Assembly: GCF_029201445.1 (NCBI RefSeq)
Contig: NZ_CP102381.1
Location: forward strand, 62,001-126,000
Length of the DNA stretch: 64,000 bases
Direction: 5' to 3'
From: Thiomicrorhabdus lithotrophica
GTDB taxonomy: Bacteria > Pseudomonadota > Gammaproteobacteria > Thiomicrospirales > Thiomicrospiraceae
Shown: positions 17,116-26,930 of the stretch, one piece after another
Layout of the letters: every line of letters starts with the position of its first letter
Position numbering within the stretch: position 1 is the stretch's first letter
Position numbers and translations under genes: made by a program
Notes under the pieces: model-generated
What the model saw: only the letters and a program-made list of their open reading frames with translations
Database searches by the model: none
Told to the model about the DNA's origin: nothing

Positions 17116-17151
17116 TAATAAAAATTTTAAGAAAAAGTGATAGGACGTTGC

Positions 17152-19314
17152 ATGAAGTGGTTGTTTAAATTATTGGTTAGAATCTTATTTAAGCTTGTTT
17201 ATCGGGTTGAAGTTAAGGGTTTGGAAAACTACCAAGCCGCATTAAAGAGTAATCGACCAATATTGATTATCGCCAATCATGTTTCCCTACTCGACGGCCC
17301 TTTGCTCGATTTGTTCATCCCTGGTGAAACCACTTTTATGGTCGACACGGCACATACTAAAAAATGGCATGAACGTTTTATTCTTTCGATGAGCCACTAT
17401 TTTACCGTAGATGTCCATAGTCCATATGCTGCCAAACACATGATTGATGAACTCAAAAAAGGGCGTCAATGTATGATTTTTCCGGAAGGAAGAATTACCA
17501 CTACAGGTGCTTTAATGAAAGTTTATGAAGGCACGGGTTTAGTTGCGGATAAGACGGATGCGGCTATTCTTCCTGTTAATATTGGGGGTGCCGTTTACAG
17601 TCGTTTTTCTTATTTAGATGGTACACATTTTTCATTTATAAAACGCTTTTGGTTTCCTAAAATTACCCTAGAGATTCAACCTGTTGCCGAAATTAAATTA
17701 GACCACTCGATTAAAGGTTCAAAACGACACAAGCACTATAAACAGCGTGTCTTTAACCTTTTACGTGATGGGAGTTATCATGCCTCGGTCAAGCCGCAAT
17801 CGATTTTTTCTAAGCTTGTGGATGCTAAACAAAGTTATCACGCTAAAGACATTTGCATACAAGACATTAACAACGTGGATTTAAGTCTTAAAAAGTTAAC
17901 CCAAGCCTCGGTTATTTTAGGTAAAGCTTTACAAAAAAATTTACAAGATGAAAAACGGGTTGGTTTAATGCTGCCAAACGTAGCAGGTATGCCGGCTACG
18001 TTTTTTGCTATGCAAGCTTATGGTTATGTACCGGCTATGATTAACTTTACAGCTGGCCAGGGTGCGATTGAATCTGCTTGCAGAACAGCAGAATTAAAAA
18101 CCATTGTGACGTCTAGAAAATTCATTGAGGCGTTTGATATTCAAGCGCTTGTAGATGCGTTATCCGCCAAGGTTAATTTTCTATATTTAGAAGATGTAAA
18201 ACAGCAAATCACGTTGGTTTCTAAGTTAGCAGGCCTGGTAACTTCGCCTAAACGATTAGCTGGCTTTAATAGATCAGCAGACAGTGAAGCCGTGGTACTG
18301 TTTACTTCAGGTTCAGAGGGGGTGCCTAAAGGTGTTGTGCTTTCACACAGCAATTTGGTGAGTAACGTAGAGCAAATCAACGCCATGCTAAATATTATGC
18401 CTACAGAACGTATTTTTAACGCATTGCCAACATTCCATTGCTTTGGTTTAACTGCGGGTATGCTTTGGCCTATTTTAAAAGGTGCTAAATTATTTATGTA
18501 TCCATCGCCAGTTCATTATGGTGTTGTACCTGAGATGGTCTATCAAACGAATTCACGTTTTATTTTCGGCACAGATACCTTTTTTAGTGGTTATGCACGT
18601 AAAGCAGACTCTTTTGATTTTTATAGCATCAGAGCATTAATTGCTGGAGCTGAACGTTTACGTCCTGAAACACGAGAGTTATATGCAAATAAATACCATC
18701 AACCGATTTATGAAGGGTATGGAGTCACTGAAACCACCCCGGTTTTAGCGGTGAATATTCCAACCGCTTATAAGCATGGTTCTGTTGGTCAATTTGTACC
18801 CAGTGTTGAACATCGCTTAGAAGCTGTTCCAGGGATTACAGAAGGTGGTCGTCTTTTTGTTAAAGGGCCAAATGTCATGCTAGGGTATTTAATGGATAAT
18901 GAGCCTGGTGTTTTACAGCCACCCAAAGATGGTTGGCATGATACTGGTGATATTGTTGAAATTGATGAAGAGGGTTATGTCTGGATTAAAGGCCGTGCAA
19001 AACGCTTCGCTAAAATCGGTGGTGAGATGGTTTCACTTACCGCAGTTGAAACATACATCAATCAAGCGAGCCCAGAAGGCCATCATGTTGTTGTCGCAGT
19101 TCCAGATGAACGTAAAGGTGAGCAATTAGTTTTAGTGACCGATGATAACACCTTGAGTCGTAAAACCGTCACAGATGCCGCTAAAGGGGCTCTAGTTTCA
19201 GAATTAATGATTCCTAAAACGGTTATTTTGGTTGAAGCGGTTCCTGTACTAGGAACGGGTAAAACAAATTACCCAGAAGTACAGAAATTGGCAGAGCGTC
19301 ACTTTAGTAGTTGA
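17152..19314 (+). CDS. aas: Bifunctional acyltransferase / acyl-ACP synthetase (Aas-like)
   Basis: A 720-residue protein. The ATG at 17152 is preferred to a GTG at 17137 because AGGA lies six bases upstream. The N-terminal PlsC domain has NHVSLLDGPLLD (HxxxxD) and FPEGR. The C-terminal AMP-binding domain has FTSGSEGVPKGVVLSHSN, EGYGVTETTPVLAVN and the DTGDIVEIDEEGYVWIKGR hinge. The enzyme activates fatty acid as acyl-ACP and transfers it to lysophosphatidylethanolamine at the membrane. It is paired with the preceding LplT-like transporter. Confidence 0.9.
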   Translation: MKWLFKLLVRILFKLVYRVEVKGLENYQAALKSNRPILIIANHVSLLDGPLLDLFIPGETTFMVDTAHTKKWHERFILSMSHYFTVDVHSPYAAKHMIDELKKGRQCMIFPEGRITTTGALMKVYEGTGLVADKTDAAILPVNIGGAVYSRFSYLDGTHFSFIKRFWFPKITLEIQPVAEIKLDHSIKGSKRHKHYKQRVFNLLRDGSYHASVKPQSIFSKLVDAKQSYHAKDICIQDINNVDLSLKKLTQASVILGKALQKNLQDEKRVGLMLPNVAGMPATFFAMQAYGYVPAMINFTAGQGAIESACRTAELKTIVTSRKFIEAFDIQALVDALSAKVNFLYLEDVKQQITLVSKLAGLVTSPKRLAGFNRSADSEAVVLFTSGSEGVPKGVVLSHSNLVSNVEQINAMLNIMPTERIFNALPTFHCFGLTAGMLWPILKGAKLFMYPSPVHYGVVPEMVYQTNSRFIFGTDTFFSGYARKADSFDFYSIRALIAGAERLRPETRELYANKYHQPIYEGYGVTETTPVLAVNIPTAYKHGSVGQFVPSVEHRLEAVPGITEGGRLFVKGPNVMLGYLMDNEPGVLQPPKDGWHDTGDIVEIDEEGYVWIKGRAKRFAKIGGEMVSLTAVETYINQASPEGHHVVVAVPDERKGEQLVLVTDDNTLSRKTVTDAAKGALVSELMIPKTVILVEAVPVLGTGKTNYPEVQKLAERHFSS

Positions 19315-19363
19315 GTCCCTAAGATAATAGATAAGGTATCAATTTTTAAGTAGATACCGATAT

Positions 19364-19393
19364 AAAAAAGGCGTTCATTTGAACGCCTTTTTT
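19364..19393. terminator. Bidirectional rho-independent terminator
   Basis: AAAAAAGGCGTTC and GAACGCCTTTTTT flank a four-base ATTT loop. The A- and T-runs on both sides let it end both the aas transcript and the converging bat operon. Confidence 0.9.
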
Positions 19394-19459
19394 GTGAATC
19401 AAATAATTAACATTTAATTTAGATTTAATGATAAATTTTAATTATTCAGGCAAGACAGA

Positions 19460-21190
19460 TTAGTTTTTATAGAGCTCACTTAACTCACCTTTTTTGGTAA
19501 CGTTTTGGTTATGTTTGGTAATTAATGAGGCCCAGTTATCACAGATGGTTTGCTGAGTGTCATAACCCAATTGCTCACCTGCAAAAAGGTGAGCTTCTAG
19601 TTGAAATATGGCATTTCTTAAACGTTCAATGGGGATACTTTCCACACTCTTAATATGTAAATCATCATGCAATTGTCGGAGAAGTTCTTTGTAAAATTCC
19701 GGTAATGGCATTTCACACCACTGGTGATTGAAGGTGTAGTTTGCTTCTGTGGAATTAGGGTTCAACTGTATCGAATGTTCATCTATTCCAGCGGCTTTAA
19801 GTTGTTGACGTGTACGTAATAACATTAACAGTGTAATTAACCATAAAGAAGTTAATACAAGGACGATAATTAACCATACCCAAAATGGAATTGACATCAC
19901 TTCATTTTCAGTTTGGTTTTGACTATATGGCGGCTGTTGAAATTGCCCATTTTGTATTGGGTTATTGGTTAGTTGATTAGCCGAAATTTGACTACTTTCT
20001 GTGACGGATGGAATGGTATTTTGAGTCACATTATTGGCTGGCCAAATGGTTAAAGGTTGACTCTTTAGCGTGGCTGTTTCAAAGCTGGATTTCTCGGTGT
20101 TCCACCAAGTAATGGTTTCATCAGGTAGCGTTAGCGTGCCTTCTTGAGTGGGTACGATCGCTTGTGAAATAAGTTTAATACTGTTAACGCCTTTCTCAGA
20201 AAGTGTTTGGTTATTCACAGCTTCATCAGCATAAACTTTATAAGTTGAACCATTTTGAGTCGTAATGGTAGGTAGCTGAGTCGTTTTTAAGCCTGCTACC
20301 TTAAGGGTAATAACGCGTCTTAAACTATCGCCAACATTAATCGTTTTAGGTAATTTTTGCCATTCCTGACTAAGTGTTAATGAACTGGCTGGCAACCAAT
20401 AAGGAGCAGGACTTTTTTCTGCAGCAAGCACTTTAACAATGGTATCTTTAGCAACAGACTGCACACCTTTTTGTTTACCACGTAGATTAAGTAAACCCGT
20501 GAACGATGGACCCGCTATCTTAAAGTCACCACTAGCTTGTGGGAACAGAGCATATTGCCACTCATAAACTGTATATTGTTGTCCCTCAATCGTTTTACCA
20601 AATACTGATTGTTCTTTTAAGGATTCAACTAACGCATTTTCAAATTTTGGTGGGCGAATATTACCGTTAATCAAGCTACCTTTATGATAAAAACGCAGAG
20701 TATAAATGACCTGTTCTTGCACATAACTTTGCTGTTTATCGATTATAGCTTCTAAAAAATAGGGTTTCTGCCCATCAGCATATTGAGCTTCTGTGACATT
20801 AATAGGGTAGGGTTTACTTTTTACACCATTGAGTTCAAAGGGTGGAATCATTAACTTACCGACTTGTTTCGGTAAGATTTGGAGGCGCCAGCGAGTGTAA
20901 GAGTTATAGCTACCGTTAACAATCTCGATTTGATTACTTTGTTGGCTGTTAATCACATCAAACTGATCTTCTAAAAGACTTATATCTAGCTTACTACCTT
21001 TGCTTTGAAAATCTGCTTCAATTGCTAGGGTAATAATGTCACCCATTTCAACATTTTGACGATCGGTTTCAACCTTCAAGCTATCAGCCATGCTCAAGGC
21101 AGAGTAAAGCATAACCAACAGAGCAAGTACCAGGCCTGCTGACTTGTGGAAAAAGGAGTTACTCTGAGAGATTAAGGTCTGCTGTTTCAT
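19460..21190 (-). CDS. BatD family protein
   Basis: About 576 residues. The ATG at 21190 lies just after the BatB/C stop; a GTG at 21202 would overlap it. It has an N-terminal signal/anchor (SAGLVLALLVMLYSALSMADS), a long periplasmic part of Ig-like strands (VETDRQNVEMGDIITLAIEADF...ALVESLKEQSVFGKTIEGQQYTVYEWQYALFPQASG), then one membrane helix near residue 440 and a cytoplasmic helical tail. BatD works with VWA proteins and the MoxR ATPase in envelope stress or aerotolerance. Last gene of the operon, with a terminator after it. Confidence 0.85.
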   Translation of the reverse strand: MKQQTLISQSNSFFHKSAGLVLALLVMLYSALSMADSLKVETDRQNVEMGDIITLAIEADFQSKGSKLDISLLEDQFDVINSQQSNQIEIVNGSYNSYTRWRLQILPKQVGKLMIPPFELNGVKSKPYPINVTEAQYADGQKPYFLEAIIDKQQSYVQEQVIYTLRFYHKGSLINGNIRPPKFENALVESLKEQSVFGKTIEGQQYTVYEWQYALFPQASGDFKIAGPSFTGLLNLRGKQKGVQSVAKDTIVKVLAAEKSPAPYWLPASSLTLSQEWQKLPKTINVGDSLRRVITLKVAGLKTTQLPTITTQNGSTYKVYADEAVNNQTLSEKGVNSIKLISQAIVPTQEGTLTLPDETITWWNTEKSSFETATLKSQPLTIWPANNVTQNTIPSVTESSQISANQLTNNPIQNGQFQQPPYSQNQTENEVMSIPFWVWLIIVLVLTSLWLITLLMLLRTRQQLKAAGIDEHSIQLNPNSTEANYTFNHQWCEMPLPEFYKELLRQLHDDLHIKSVESIPIERLRNAIFQLEAHLFAGEQLGYDTQQTICDNWASLITKHNQNVTKKGELSELYKN

Positions 21191-21195
21191 TATGA

Positions 21196-23256
21196 TTACC
21201 ACTGTTTTTCTGTTTGGTTATCCGAACGCGGATTTTGCTGAAATTGATACTCAAATTTGCGTTTTAAAAATAGCCCTGGTTGGTCAGGAATCTGTTTTAA
21301 CCAGTTCTGCTTGGCTTGTTCTTCTTCAGATAATTTTGGTTTTTTAGGGGTTTCATAACCACCATTGGATTGGCTGTCATTTGTGTTTTGTTCATTGCCA
21401 TCATTTAGCTTTGAAGGTGCCACACTTTTTTGGCTATTTGGGTCACCATTTTCTGGATTACCTGTAGACCCAGGTTGGTTGGTTTCTGCGATATCTTGCT
21501 GGCTTAAATCATTATTGGAATTGCCTGAGCGTGAAGCAGCACTGTCTGAAATACCATTAGCTTTAGCAGAGTCGTTAGTTTCATTTAAATCGGTTTGCTT
21601 GTTTTGATTACTGGTTTGGTTCGATGCACTTCCATCTTCAGAGTCTAGACCATTTTGATTGCCAATACTTGATTGCTGTGATTGTGAAGATGGTTCTTTG
21701 CCATTGTCTTGCTGAGAATTAGGTTGGTTTGAATTATTAGAAGAAGCGCTTTCTTGTTCATTTTGATTTTCGGGAGATTCTGAGTTTTGCGCGTTATTGC
21801 CGGTTTTATCTTCTTGGTTATCTTGTGAACCACGGTTGTTTTCTGGTTGTTGAGATAATAAGTTTTTTATTACTGCTAGGTTTTTCTGAGCATCTTTAAA
21901 GTTTGGGTCTAGTTGTAAGGCTTTTTCATAGGCATCATGCGCACCTTGTAAACTCCCAGACAGTGCTAGAGCATTACCACGGTTGTAATGACCTTGAGGG
22001 CTTTTATCTAAGTTAAATAATTTGGCGGCTTCAGCATATTTGCCTTGGCGATAAAGTGCGCTAGCTCGCCATTGAGGGTTTTCAAATAGGGCTTCGGCCG
22101 CTTTATATTTTTTGGCTTCCCAGGCCTGATAACCTTGTTGATCGTGAGACTTAAAAATAGCAGAAAAATCTGATAACCCCTCTTCAGCATAACTTGGCTG
22201 CGGTGAGAATAACGCAGTAGGCAAAACCAGTACAACCATTAAGCTGAGTAAGGTACCTCGTCTAAAAATAAGGGCCGCCAATGGAATTAATAGAAATAGA
22301 AAATACGATCCGATATCTAAAGGGTGATTGACCTCTTTCTGTACTTCAGAATCCGTTTGAGCCTCAGTTGAGGCTAATTCAGGCGGTAGTAATGCCGCAA
22401 CACTGTCTTGACCTGGGACTAAAGCAACCCATTTAATATTTGATTTTTGACTTAGTTGTTGAAAACGTTGTAGAGGCAGTTTTGGCATAATGAGTTTGTC
22501 ATTACTGTCTTTTAAAAGCCCATAATTTGGAATCTGTACCACGCCACCCGACTCCGTTCCTACTGTCATGACGGTCATGCTCACTGAGTGACTAGAGACC
22601 CAGTCAGCAATTAAATCGATTTCTTGAGATTCGATATCATCGGTCACCCAAAGTATATGACCTTGGGTAATGTTAGAACCTTTAAGTAGATTCGCTGCTT
22701 GTTCAAAACCGAGTAATGGATTAGCTCCATAATTTGGCATCATGACAGGGCTAAGGCTAGGTAATAAGTTTAATAAGGTTTGGTTATCTTCAGAGATAGG
22801 GCTAATAGTATGCGCAGAACCCGCATAAGCCACCATTCCTGTAGCGTACTCCGGATGTTGTTTAAGTAGGTCAGTCAGTTTGTATTTAACGCGAGATAGG
22901 CGATTAGGCGCTAAATCATCCGCTAACATTGAGAGTGATAAATCTAAGACAATCACTACACCTTGTTGAGATTTTTGCGCGGGCACATCGATGGATTTAA
23001 CCCACGGACCTGAAAGAGCAAAGATGGCTAAACACCAGGCAGCAGCCAAACCCATATAACCGATTTTTTCATTGAGGCTTGGTTCGCTTGAGGCATCTTC
23101 ACCGAGTAATAAAGTACGAAATTTAGGATCAATGACTTCATGCCAAGCACCTTGTTTTCGGTTAACTTGCCAAGCTCGCCAGATAATCCACGCAATAGGT
23201 AACAGAGCCAAAAACCACCAAGGACGTAAAAAGTGAATGCTATTTAGAATTTCCAT
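21196..23256 (-). CDS. BatB/BatC fusion: VWA domain, TPRs and polar low-complexity tail
   Basis: 686 residues. Two N-terminal membrane helices precede a von Willebrand A domain (VIVLDLSLSMLADDLAPNRLSRVKYKL, MIDAS near residue 105). A third helix is near residue 315. A TPR stretch (about 375-465; HYNRGNALALSGSLQGAHDAYEKALQLDPNF) corresponds to BatC. About 170 residues rich in Asn, Gln, Ser and Asp follow, and the end (PDQPGLFLKRKFEYQFQQ) is typical of BatC. So batB and batC are fused here. It overlaps or abuts batD and lies six bases after batA. Confidence 0.88.
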   Translation of the reverse strand: MEILNSIHFLRPWWFLALLPIAWIIWRAWQVNRKQGAWHEVIDPKFRTLLLGEDASSEPSLNEKIGYMGLAAAWCLAIFALSGPWVKSIDVPAQKSQQGVVIVLDLSLSMLADDLAPNRLSRVKYKLTDLLKQHPEYATGMVAYAGSAHTISPISEDNQTLLNLLPSLSPVMMPNYGANPLLGFEQAANLLKGSNITQGHILWVTDDIESQEIDLIADWVSSHSVSMTVMTVGTESGGVVQIPNYGLLKDSNDKLIMPKLPLQRFQQLSQKSNIKWVALVPGQDSVAALLPPELASTEAQTDSEVQKEVNHPLDIGSYFLFLLIPLAALIFRRGTLLSLMVVLVLPTALFSPQPSYAEEGLSDFSAIFKSHDQQGYQAWEAKKYKAAEALFENPQWRASALYRQGKYAEAAKLFNLDKSPQGHYNRGNALALSGSLQGAHDAYEKALQLDPNFKDAQKNLAVIKNLLSQQPENNRGSQDNQEDKTGNNAQNSESPENQNEQESASSNNSNQPNSQQDNGKEPSSQSQQSSIGNQNGLDSEDGSASNQTSNQNKQTDLNETNDSAKANGISDSAASRSGNSNNDLSQQDIAETNQPGSTGNPENGDPNSQKSVAPSKLNDGNEQNTNDSQSNGGYETPKKPKLSEEEQAKQNWLKQIPDQPGLFLKRKFEYQFQQNPRSDNQTEKQW

Positions 23257-23262
23257 CTTACA

Positions 23263-24288
23263 TCAAGCCCCCACCTTTCTAAGTTGAGACCATGCTAGAA
23301 GCAGGCTTAGTAAAAAAGCGAATCCCAGAGGCCAAACGTAATATTCAGTGCGTAAACGATAACTAAAAATTTCGTGTTCTACCGATTCAAGTTCATTAAT
23401 GTATTGATAGATTTCGCCAAGCTGTTCAGTATCATTAGCTTGAAAGAACTGCCCCCCTGTCAAATCCGAAATTTTGGTCAAGGTATCAATATCCATATCC
23501 GACTTGTTAGTCATAAATCGATCTAAGCCATTACGAGTTTTGATTCGACCCACACCAACCGTATAAATTTTTAAGCCCATCTCTTGTGCTTTGCTCGCGG
23601 CATCTAACGGGTTGACGTTACCCGCAGTATTTGAACCATCGGTTAATAAAATTAAAATTGCATTATTGGTGCTTTTAGATTCATACAGATGTTTTAGAGT
23701 AAGACCAATCGCATCGCCAATGGCGGTATTGTTACCCGCCATACCAATTTCTGTTTCATTTAATAGGGTATTTACGGTGTTTAAATCATAGGTCAATGGG
23801 CTTTGTAAAAAGGCCTGAGTACCAAATACAATTAGGCCCATTCTGTCGCCTTGACGGCGTGTAATAAATTCAGAAACTACCGACTTTACTGCAACTAAAC
23901 GGTTTACTTCATCACCTGCTAGATACATGTCCTCTTTTCGCATACTGCCAGATAAATCTACGGCTAATAGCATCTCTTTACCACTGACTTGAAAGGGAGT
24001 GGCATCAAGGTACAAAACAGGACGAGTTGCAGCAATGATTAGGCTGAACCACATTAAAATAGCAAGAACAGGAATACCTTTTGACGGTTGATTGGATTCG
24101 ATCAAGTTTTCAGTCGGTAACTGGTCTTCGATACGTGCAATGATTTGTGGCGCTAGTAATGGCGTATGCTGTTTGTGAACAGGCTTAATAATAAGGTGAA
24201 TAATCCACGGTAACGGCAAAAAGGCAATCATCCAAGGCCATATAAAGCTTAGATTGCTGAGCGTTTCAAATAGGTTTTCCAAACGCAT
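23263..24288 (-). CDS. BatA-like VWA domain membrane protein
   Basis: 341 residues: membrane helices at about 14-34 and 72-88, then a VWA domain with MIDAS motif DLSGSM (111-116), the TDGSNTAGNVNP loop and a C-terminal membrane helix (YVWPLGFAFLLSLLLAW). VWA proteins of this operon type are thought to assemble with the MoxR ATPase and DUF58 protein as a chaperone-like complex at the inner membrane. Its start codon overlaps the stop of the DUF4381 gene by one base, which indicates tight coupling. Confidence 0.9.
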   Translation of the reverse strand: MRLENLFETLSNLSFIWPWMIAFLPLPWIIHLIIKPVHKQHTPLLAPQIIARIEDQLPTENLIESNQPSKGIPVLAILMWFSLIIAATRPVLYLDATPFQVSGKEMLLAVDLSGSMRKEDMYLAGDEVNRLVAVKSVVSEFITRRQGDRMGLIVFGTQAFLQSPLTYDLNTVNTLLNETEIGMAGNNTAIGDAIGLTLKHLYESKSTNNAILILLTDGSNTAGNVNPLDAASKAQEMGLKIYTVGVGRIKTRNGLDRFMTNKSDMDIDTLTKISDLTGGQFFQANDTEQLGEIYQYINELESVEHEIFSYRLRTEYYVWPLGFAFLLSLLLAWSQLRKVGA

Positions 24289-24806
24289 TATTGGTGATGT
24301 CCTTTAATCCATTTTATGGCGTAGTCTTGCCATATCTCAAGTGCTGTTGTTGGCGAAATAGTATTGCCTGTATAGTCGATTTTATCTTCCTGATTAGGTT
24401 TGTAAGCTACATTTAAAACATCTTGCAAGTGTTCTGGCTGAGGAATATAGCTAGCGGTTTCTGATAAAAAATCTAACCAGGCCTGGTCATGTAAGGAAGC
24501 GGTAATTAAGCGTCCATAAGCGGTAACAGCAACACGCTTTAAAACGGCATTAATCGCCGAAATTTTCACATTTTCGGTGCTATCTGTTTGTTGCAGAATT
24601 TCTTCAACTTGCTGTACGGCACTTCTTCGATAAATATTACGGCGTTTTTGATCAAGATAGTACCAAATAGCACCAGCAATTATGGCGATAATACTGAAAA
24701 TCAAAATCCACCAACTAAACGCTAAAGGCCACCAGCCCACAGGATCGGGAAGCTGGATATCGTGTAACTGTTCTACTAATGAGGTGTTGATTTGCATAGA
24801 CTTCAC
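24288..24806 (-). CDS. DUF4381 domain protein of the bat operon
   Basis: 172 residues with one membrane helix (WWPLAFSWWILIFSIIAIIAGAIWYYL, about 25-50), a basic segment after it (DQKRRNIYRR), and a helical cytoplasmic part with AYGRLITASLHDQAWLDFL. DUF4381 proteins are regularly encoded between the DUF58 and VWA genes of MoxR operons. No catalytic motif is seen. Four bases separate it from the DUF58 gene. Confidence 0.85.
   Translation of the reverse strand: MKSMQINTSLVEQLHDIQLPDPVGWWPLAFSWWILIFSIIAIIAGAIWYYLDQKRRNIYRRSAVQQVEEILQQTDSTENVKISAINAVLKRVAVTAYGRLITASLHDQAWLDFLSETASYIPQPEHLQDVLNVAYKPNQEDKIDYTGNTISPTTALEIWQDYAIKWIKGHHQ
24476..24487. repeat. CAGGCCTG-family palindrome, 12 bp core
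   Basis: ACCAGGCCTGGT inside the DUF4381 gene of the bat operon (encoding Gln-Ala-Trp on the minus strand). Confidence 0.8.
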
Positions 24807-24809
24807 CTC

Positions 24810-25745
24810 TTACTGAATTAATTTATGTTGAATTAGACTCATCAAAGGTTCTTGATGGGTGCCTATTTCAACCAATGGAATAGCAAGTTTTGAGAAGACT
24901 TCCTGGGTATGATGCCACTGTTCTTTGTAGAGCGTGTTATAGGCTTTACGCGTTTTTGATCTAAAGCTATCAAGTTTAATCAGTTTATCGCTACTAAAAC
25001 TCTGAGTCATACTTAACCAGCCTAACTTCGGCAACTCTCTCTCAAGATTGTCATAGATATGAATCGCAGTGATGTCGGTATTATGTTTTAGTTTATGAAG
25101 TTGTGGGCTAGCGTTGTTAACCAGTTGCATCATGTCACCAACTAAAAACACCTTATTACCTGGTTTATTCATTTTAAGTAGTTGCTGAAGAGCATCTACC
25201 CAGGCCTGGGTATCTGGAGCAGTAGGACGTTTAATTTGTTCTTGCTGCTGGATACTTTTCTGTAGCAAGTGCAAAACGTTTTGTGGGCTACGCTTAGGCG
25301 CTATCCACTGACTTTGTAAGTGATTAAATGTAATACCACCCACACGTTCATTATGATTTAAAGAGACCCAAGCTAATATGGCGGATACATTTAAAGCTTG
25401 TGCTGTTTTTAAACGAACTTGTGAACCAAAAAATAGGTGAGGTGTTTGTTCAGTCACTAATAAAGTTGGACGTTCGTGCTCTTCAACGAATACTTTGGTA
25501 TGCGTTTTTTGAGTACGTGCAGTAACGCGCCAGTCAATGTGGCGAATATCATCACCTGGCTGATATTGGCGCACTTCACTAAACGTCATGCCTCGACCTT
25601 TGCGAATAGCAAGGTGGTCACCACTGTTGGTTGCCAACATGTTTTGCTGGTGTTTCAGCTTCTTTTGTTTCACGTGAAACCGAAACGCAACTAAGTCCGA
25701 TAGTGCACTGTAAAGTGAGGTTGATTGAGGTAGTTTATCCGACAT
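24810..25745 (-). CDS. DUF58 domain protein
   Basis: 311 residues without membrane helices. The DUF58 core motif GMTFSEVRQYQPGDDIRHIDWRVTARTQKTHTKVFVEEHERPTLLV spans about residues 53-97. The rest resembles a degenerate VWA fold. It partners with MoxR ATPases. It is the second gene in the operon, after moxR. A parS-like site lies near the 5' end, read as Phe-His-Val-Lys. Confidence 0.88.
   Translation of the reverse strand: MSDKLPQSTSLYSALSDLVAFRFHVKQKKLKHQQNMLATNSGDHLAIRKGRGMTFSEVRQYQPGDDIRHIDWRVTARTQKTHTKVFVEEHERPTLLVTEQTPHLFFGSQVRLKTAQALNVSAILAWVSLNHNERVGGITFNHLQSQWIAPKRSPQNVLHLLQKSIQQQEQIKRPTAPDTQAWVDALQQLLKMNKPGNKVFLVGDMMQLVNNASPQLHKLKHNTDITAIHIYDNLERELPKLGWLSMTQSFSSDKLIKLDSFRSKTRKAYNTLYKEQWHHTQEVFSKLAIPLVEIGTHQEPLMSLIQHKLIQ
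25198..25213. repeat. CAGGCCTG-family palindrome, 16 bp perfect
   Basis: TACCCAGGCCTGGGTA is a perfect palindrome inside the DUF58 gene. Its flanks differ from the usual ACC/GGT arms but keep the symmetry. Confidence 0.75.
25666..25681. other. parS-like site inside the DUF58 gene
   Basis: TGTTTCACGTGAAACC differs from the parS consensus only at the last base. Confidence 0.88.
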
Positions 25746-25777
25746 AAATAAGCACTTTAATCACATTACCTAAATCA

Positions 25778-26758
25778 TTATGTAACAGGAACAAAGTTGA
25801 GAATTTGATCAATAATTTCATCAGCCGTAATGCCTTGCGCCTCGGCTTCAAAGTCAAGAATTAAGCGGTGTCTGAAAACATCATGAATCACCGCTTGAAC
25901 ATCATCAGGGCTGACAAAGTTCTTGCCACTTAACCAGGCATGGCTGCGAGCACAACGAGATAAGGCGATAGTGGCACGAGGACTGACACCTACACTAATG
26001 CACGCTTCCAATGATTCGCTATAGCGTTTAGGTTCGCGGGTAGCCATAACCAATTCTACGATATAGGTTTTAATTGATTCAGCCATGTGTAAATCTAAAA
26101 TAGCTTCACGTGCGGTGAATAAATCACTTTGACTCATTGGGGTAAAAGGTAGTTTTTGATTCGCTTGGCGGGCTTCGTTTTCAACCAGTTCTAAAATTTT
26201 ATGTTCACTTTTAGCGTCTGGATAATCCACATTAACGTGCATCATAAAACGGTCAAGCTGTGCCTCTGGAAGAGGGTAGGTACCTTCTTGCTCAAGCGGG
26301 TTTTGGGTTGCCATTACCATAAACAACTTTTCCATTGGTAAGCTACGTTTACCAATACTAACTTGACCTTCTCCCATCGCTTCTAATAAGGCAGCCTGAA
26401 CTTTGGCAGGTGCACGGTTAATTTCATCAGCAAGAATCAAGTTATGAAAAATAGGTCCTGATTGGAAGACAAATTCACCTGTTTCAGGACGGTAAATATC
26501 CGTACCTGTAATATCTGAAGGCAGCAAGTCGGGGGTGAACTGAATACGGTGAAAACTGCCTTCCAGCATTTCAGACAACACTTTAATCGCTTTGGTTTTT
26601 GCCAGGCCTGGTGGACCTTCAACTAAAAGATGACCATCAGATAAGAGTGCTAATAATAAGCGTTCTGTTAAATGACCTTGGCCAATAATATGTTGGTTAA
26701 TATGCGTTTTTAAGGCTTGAAACTGGGTGGCTAGTTGAGATTGAACGGGTTCTGACAC
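25778..26758 (-). CDS. MoxR-family AAA+ ATPase
   Basis: 326 residues. Walker A EGPPGLAKTK (about 47-56), Walker B LILADEINRAP (Asp111, Glu112), sensor 1 MATQNPLEQEGTYPLPEAQLDRF, and the AAA lid with SVGVSPRATIALSRCARSHAWL are all present. MoxR ATPases work with DUF58 and VWA proteins as metal-insertion or folding chaperones. First gene of the six-gene operon. A CAGGCCTG palindrome falls within the Walker A codons, so here the DNA motif overlaps an essential protein motif. Confidence 0.93.
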   Translation of the reverse strand: MSEPVQSQLATQFQALKTHINQHIIGQGHLTERLLLALLSDGHLLVEGPPGLAKTKAIKVLSEMLEGSFHRIQFTPDLLPSDITGTDIYRPETGEFVFQSGPIFHNLILADEINRAPAKVQAALLEAMGEGQVSIGKRSLPMEKLFMVMATQNPLEQEGTYPLPEAQLDRFMMHVNVDYPDAKSEHKILELVENEARQANQKLPFTPMSQSDLFTAREAILDLHMAESIKTYIVELVMATREPKRYSESLEACISVGVSPRATIALSRCARSHAWLSGKNFVSPDDVQAVIHDVFRHRLILDFEAEAQGITADEIIDQILNFVPVT

Positions 26759-26857
26759 AAAACTATCCTTTAGATTATTATTGTAATAATGATCAATATT
26801 TTAACTATCTGCAGGTCATTATACTGAATGGTTTTTATAAATTGCTAATTCAATTAA

Positions 26858-26886
26858 GCATAAACCCCTATTGCAGGGGTTTATGC
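26858..26886 (-). terminator. Hairpin after the chemoreceptor gene
   Basis: The perfect 12-bp arms GCATAAACCCCT and AGGGGTTTATGC flank a five-base loop. It lies 45 bases after the minus-strand chemoreceptor stop. The T-run on that strand is weak (TTAATT), but position and stem support a terminator. Confidence 0.65.
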
Positions 26887-26930
26887 GTCGTAAGGCCTAT
26901 GCAGTGGATAGAGTGGTTTAATTGTTTAGT

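Noticed and set aside
21365-21833. Open frames opposite and out of frame to the batB/C low-complexity region
   Set aside because: They arise from the biased codon content of the Asn/Gln/Ser-rich tail.
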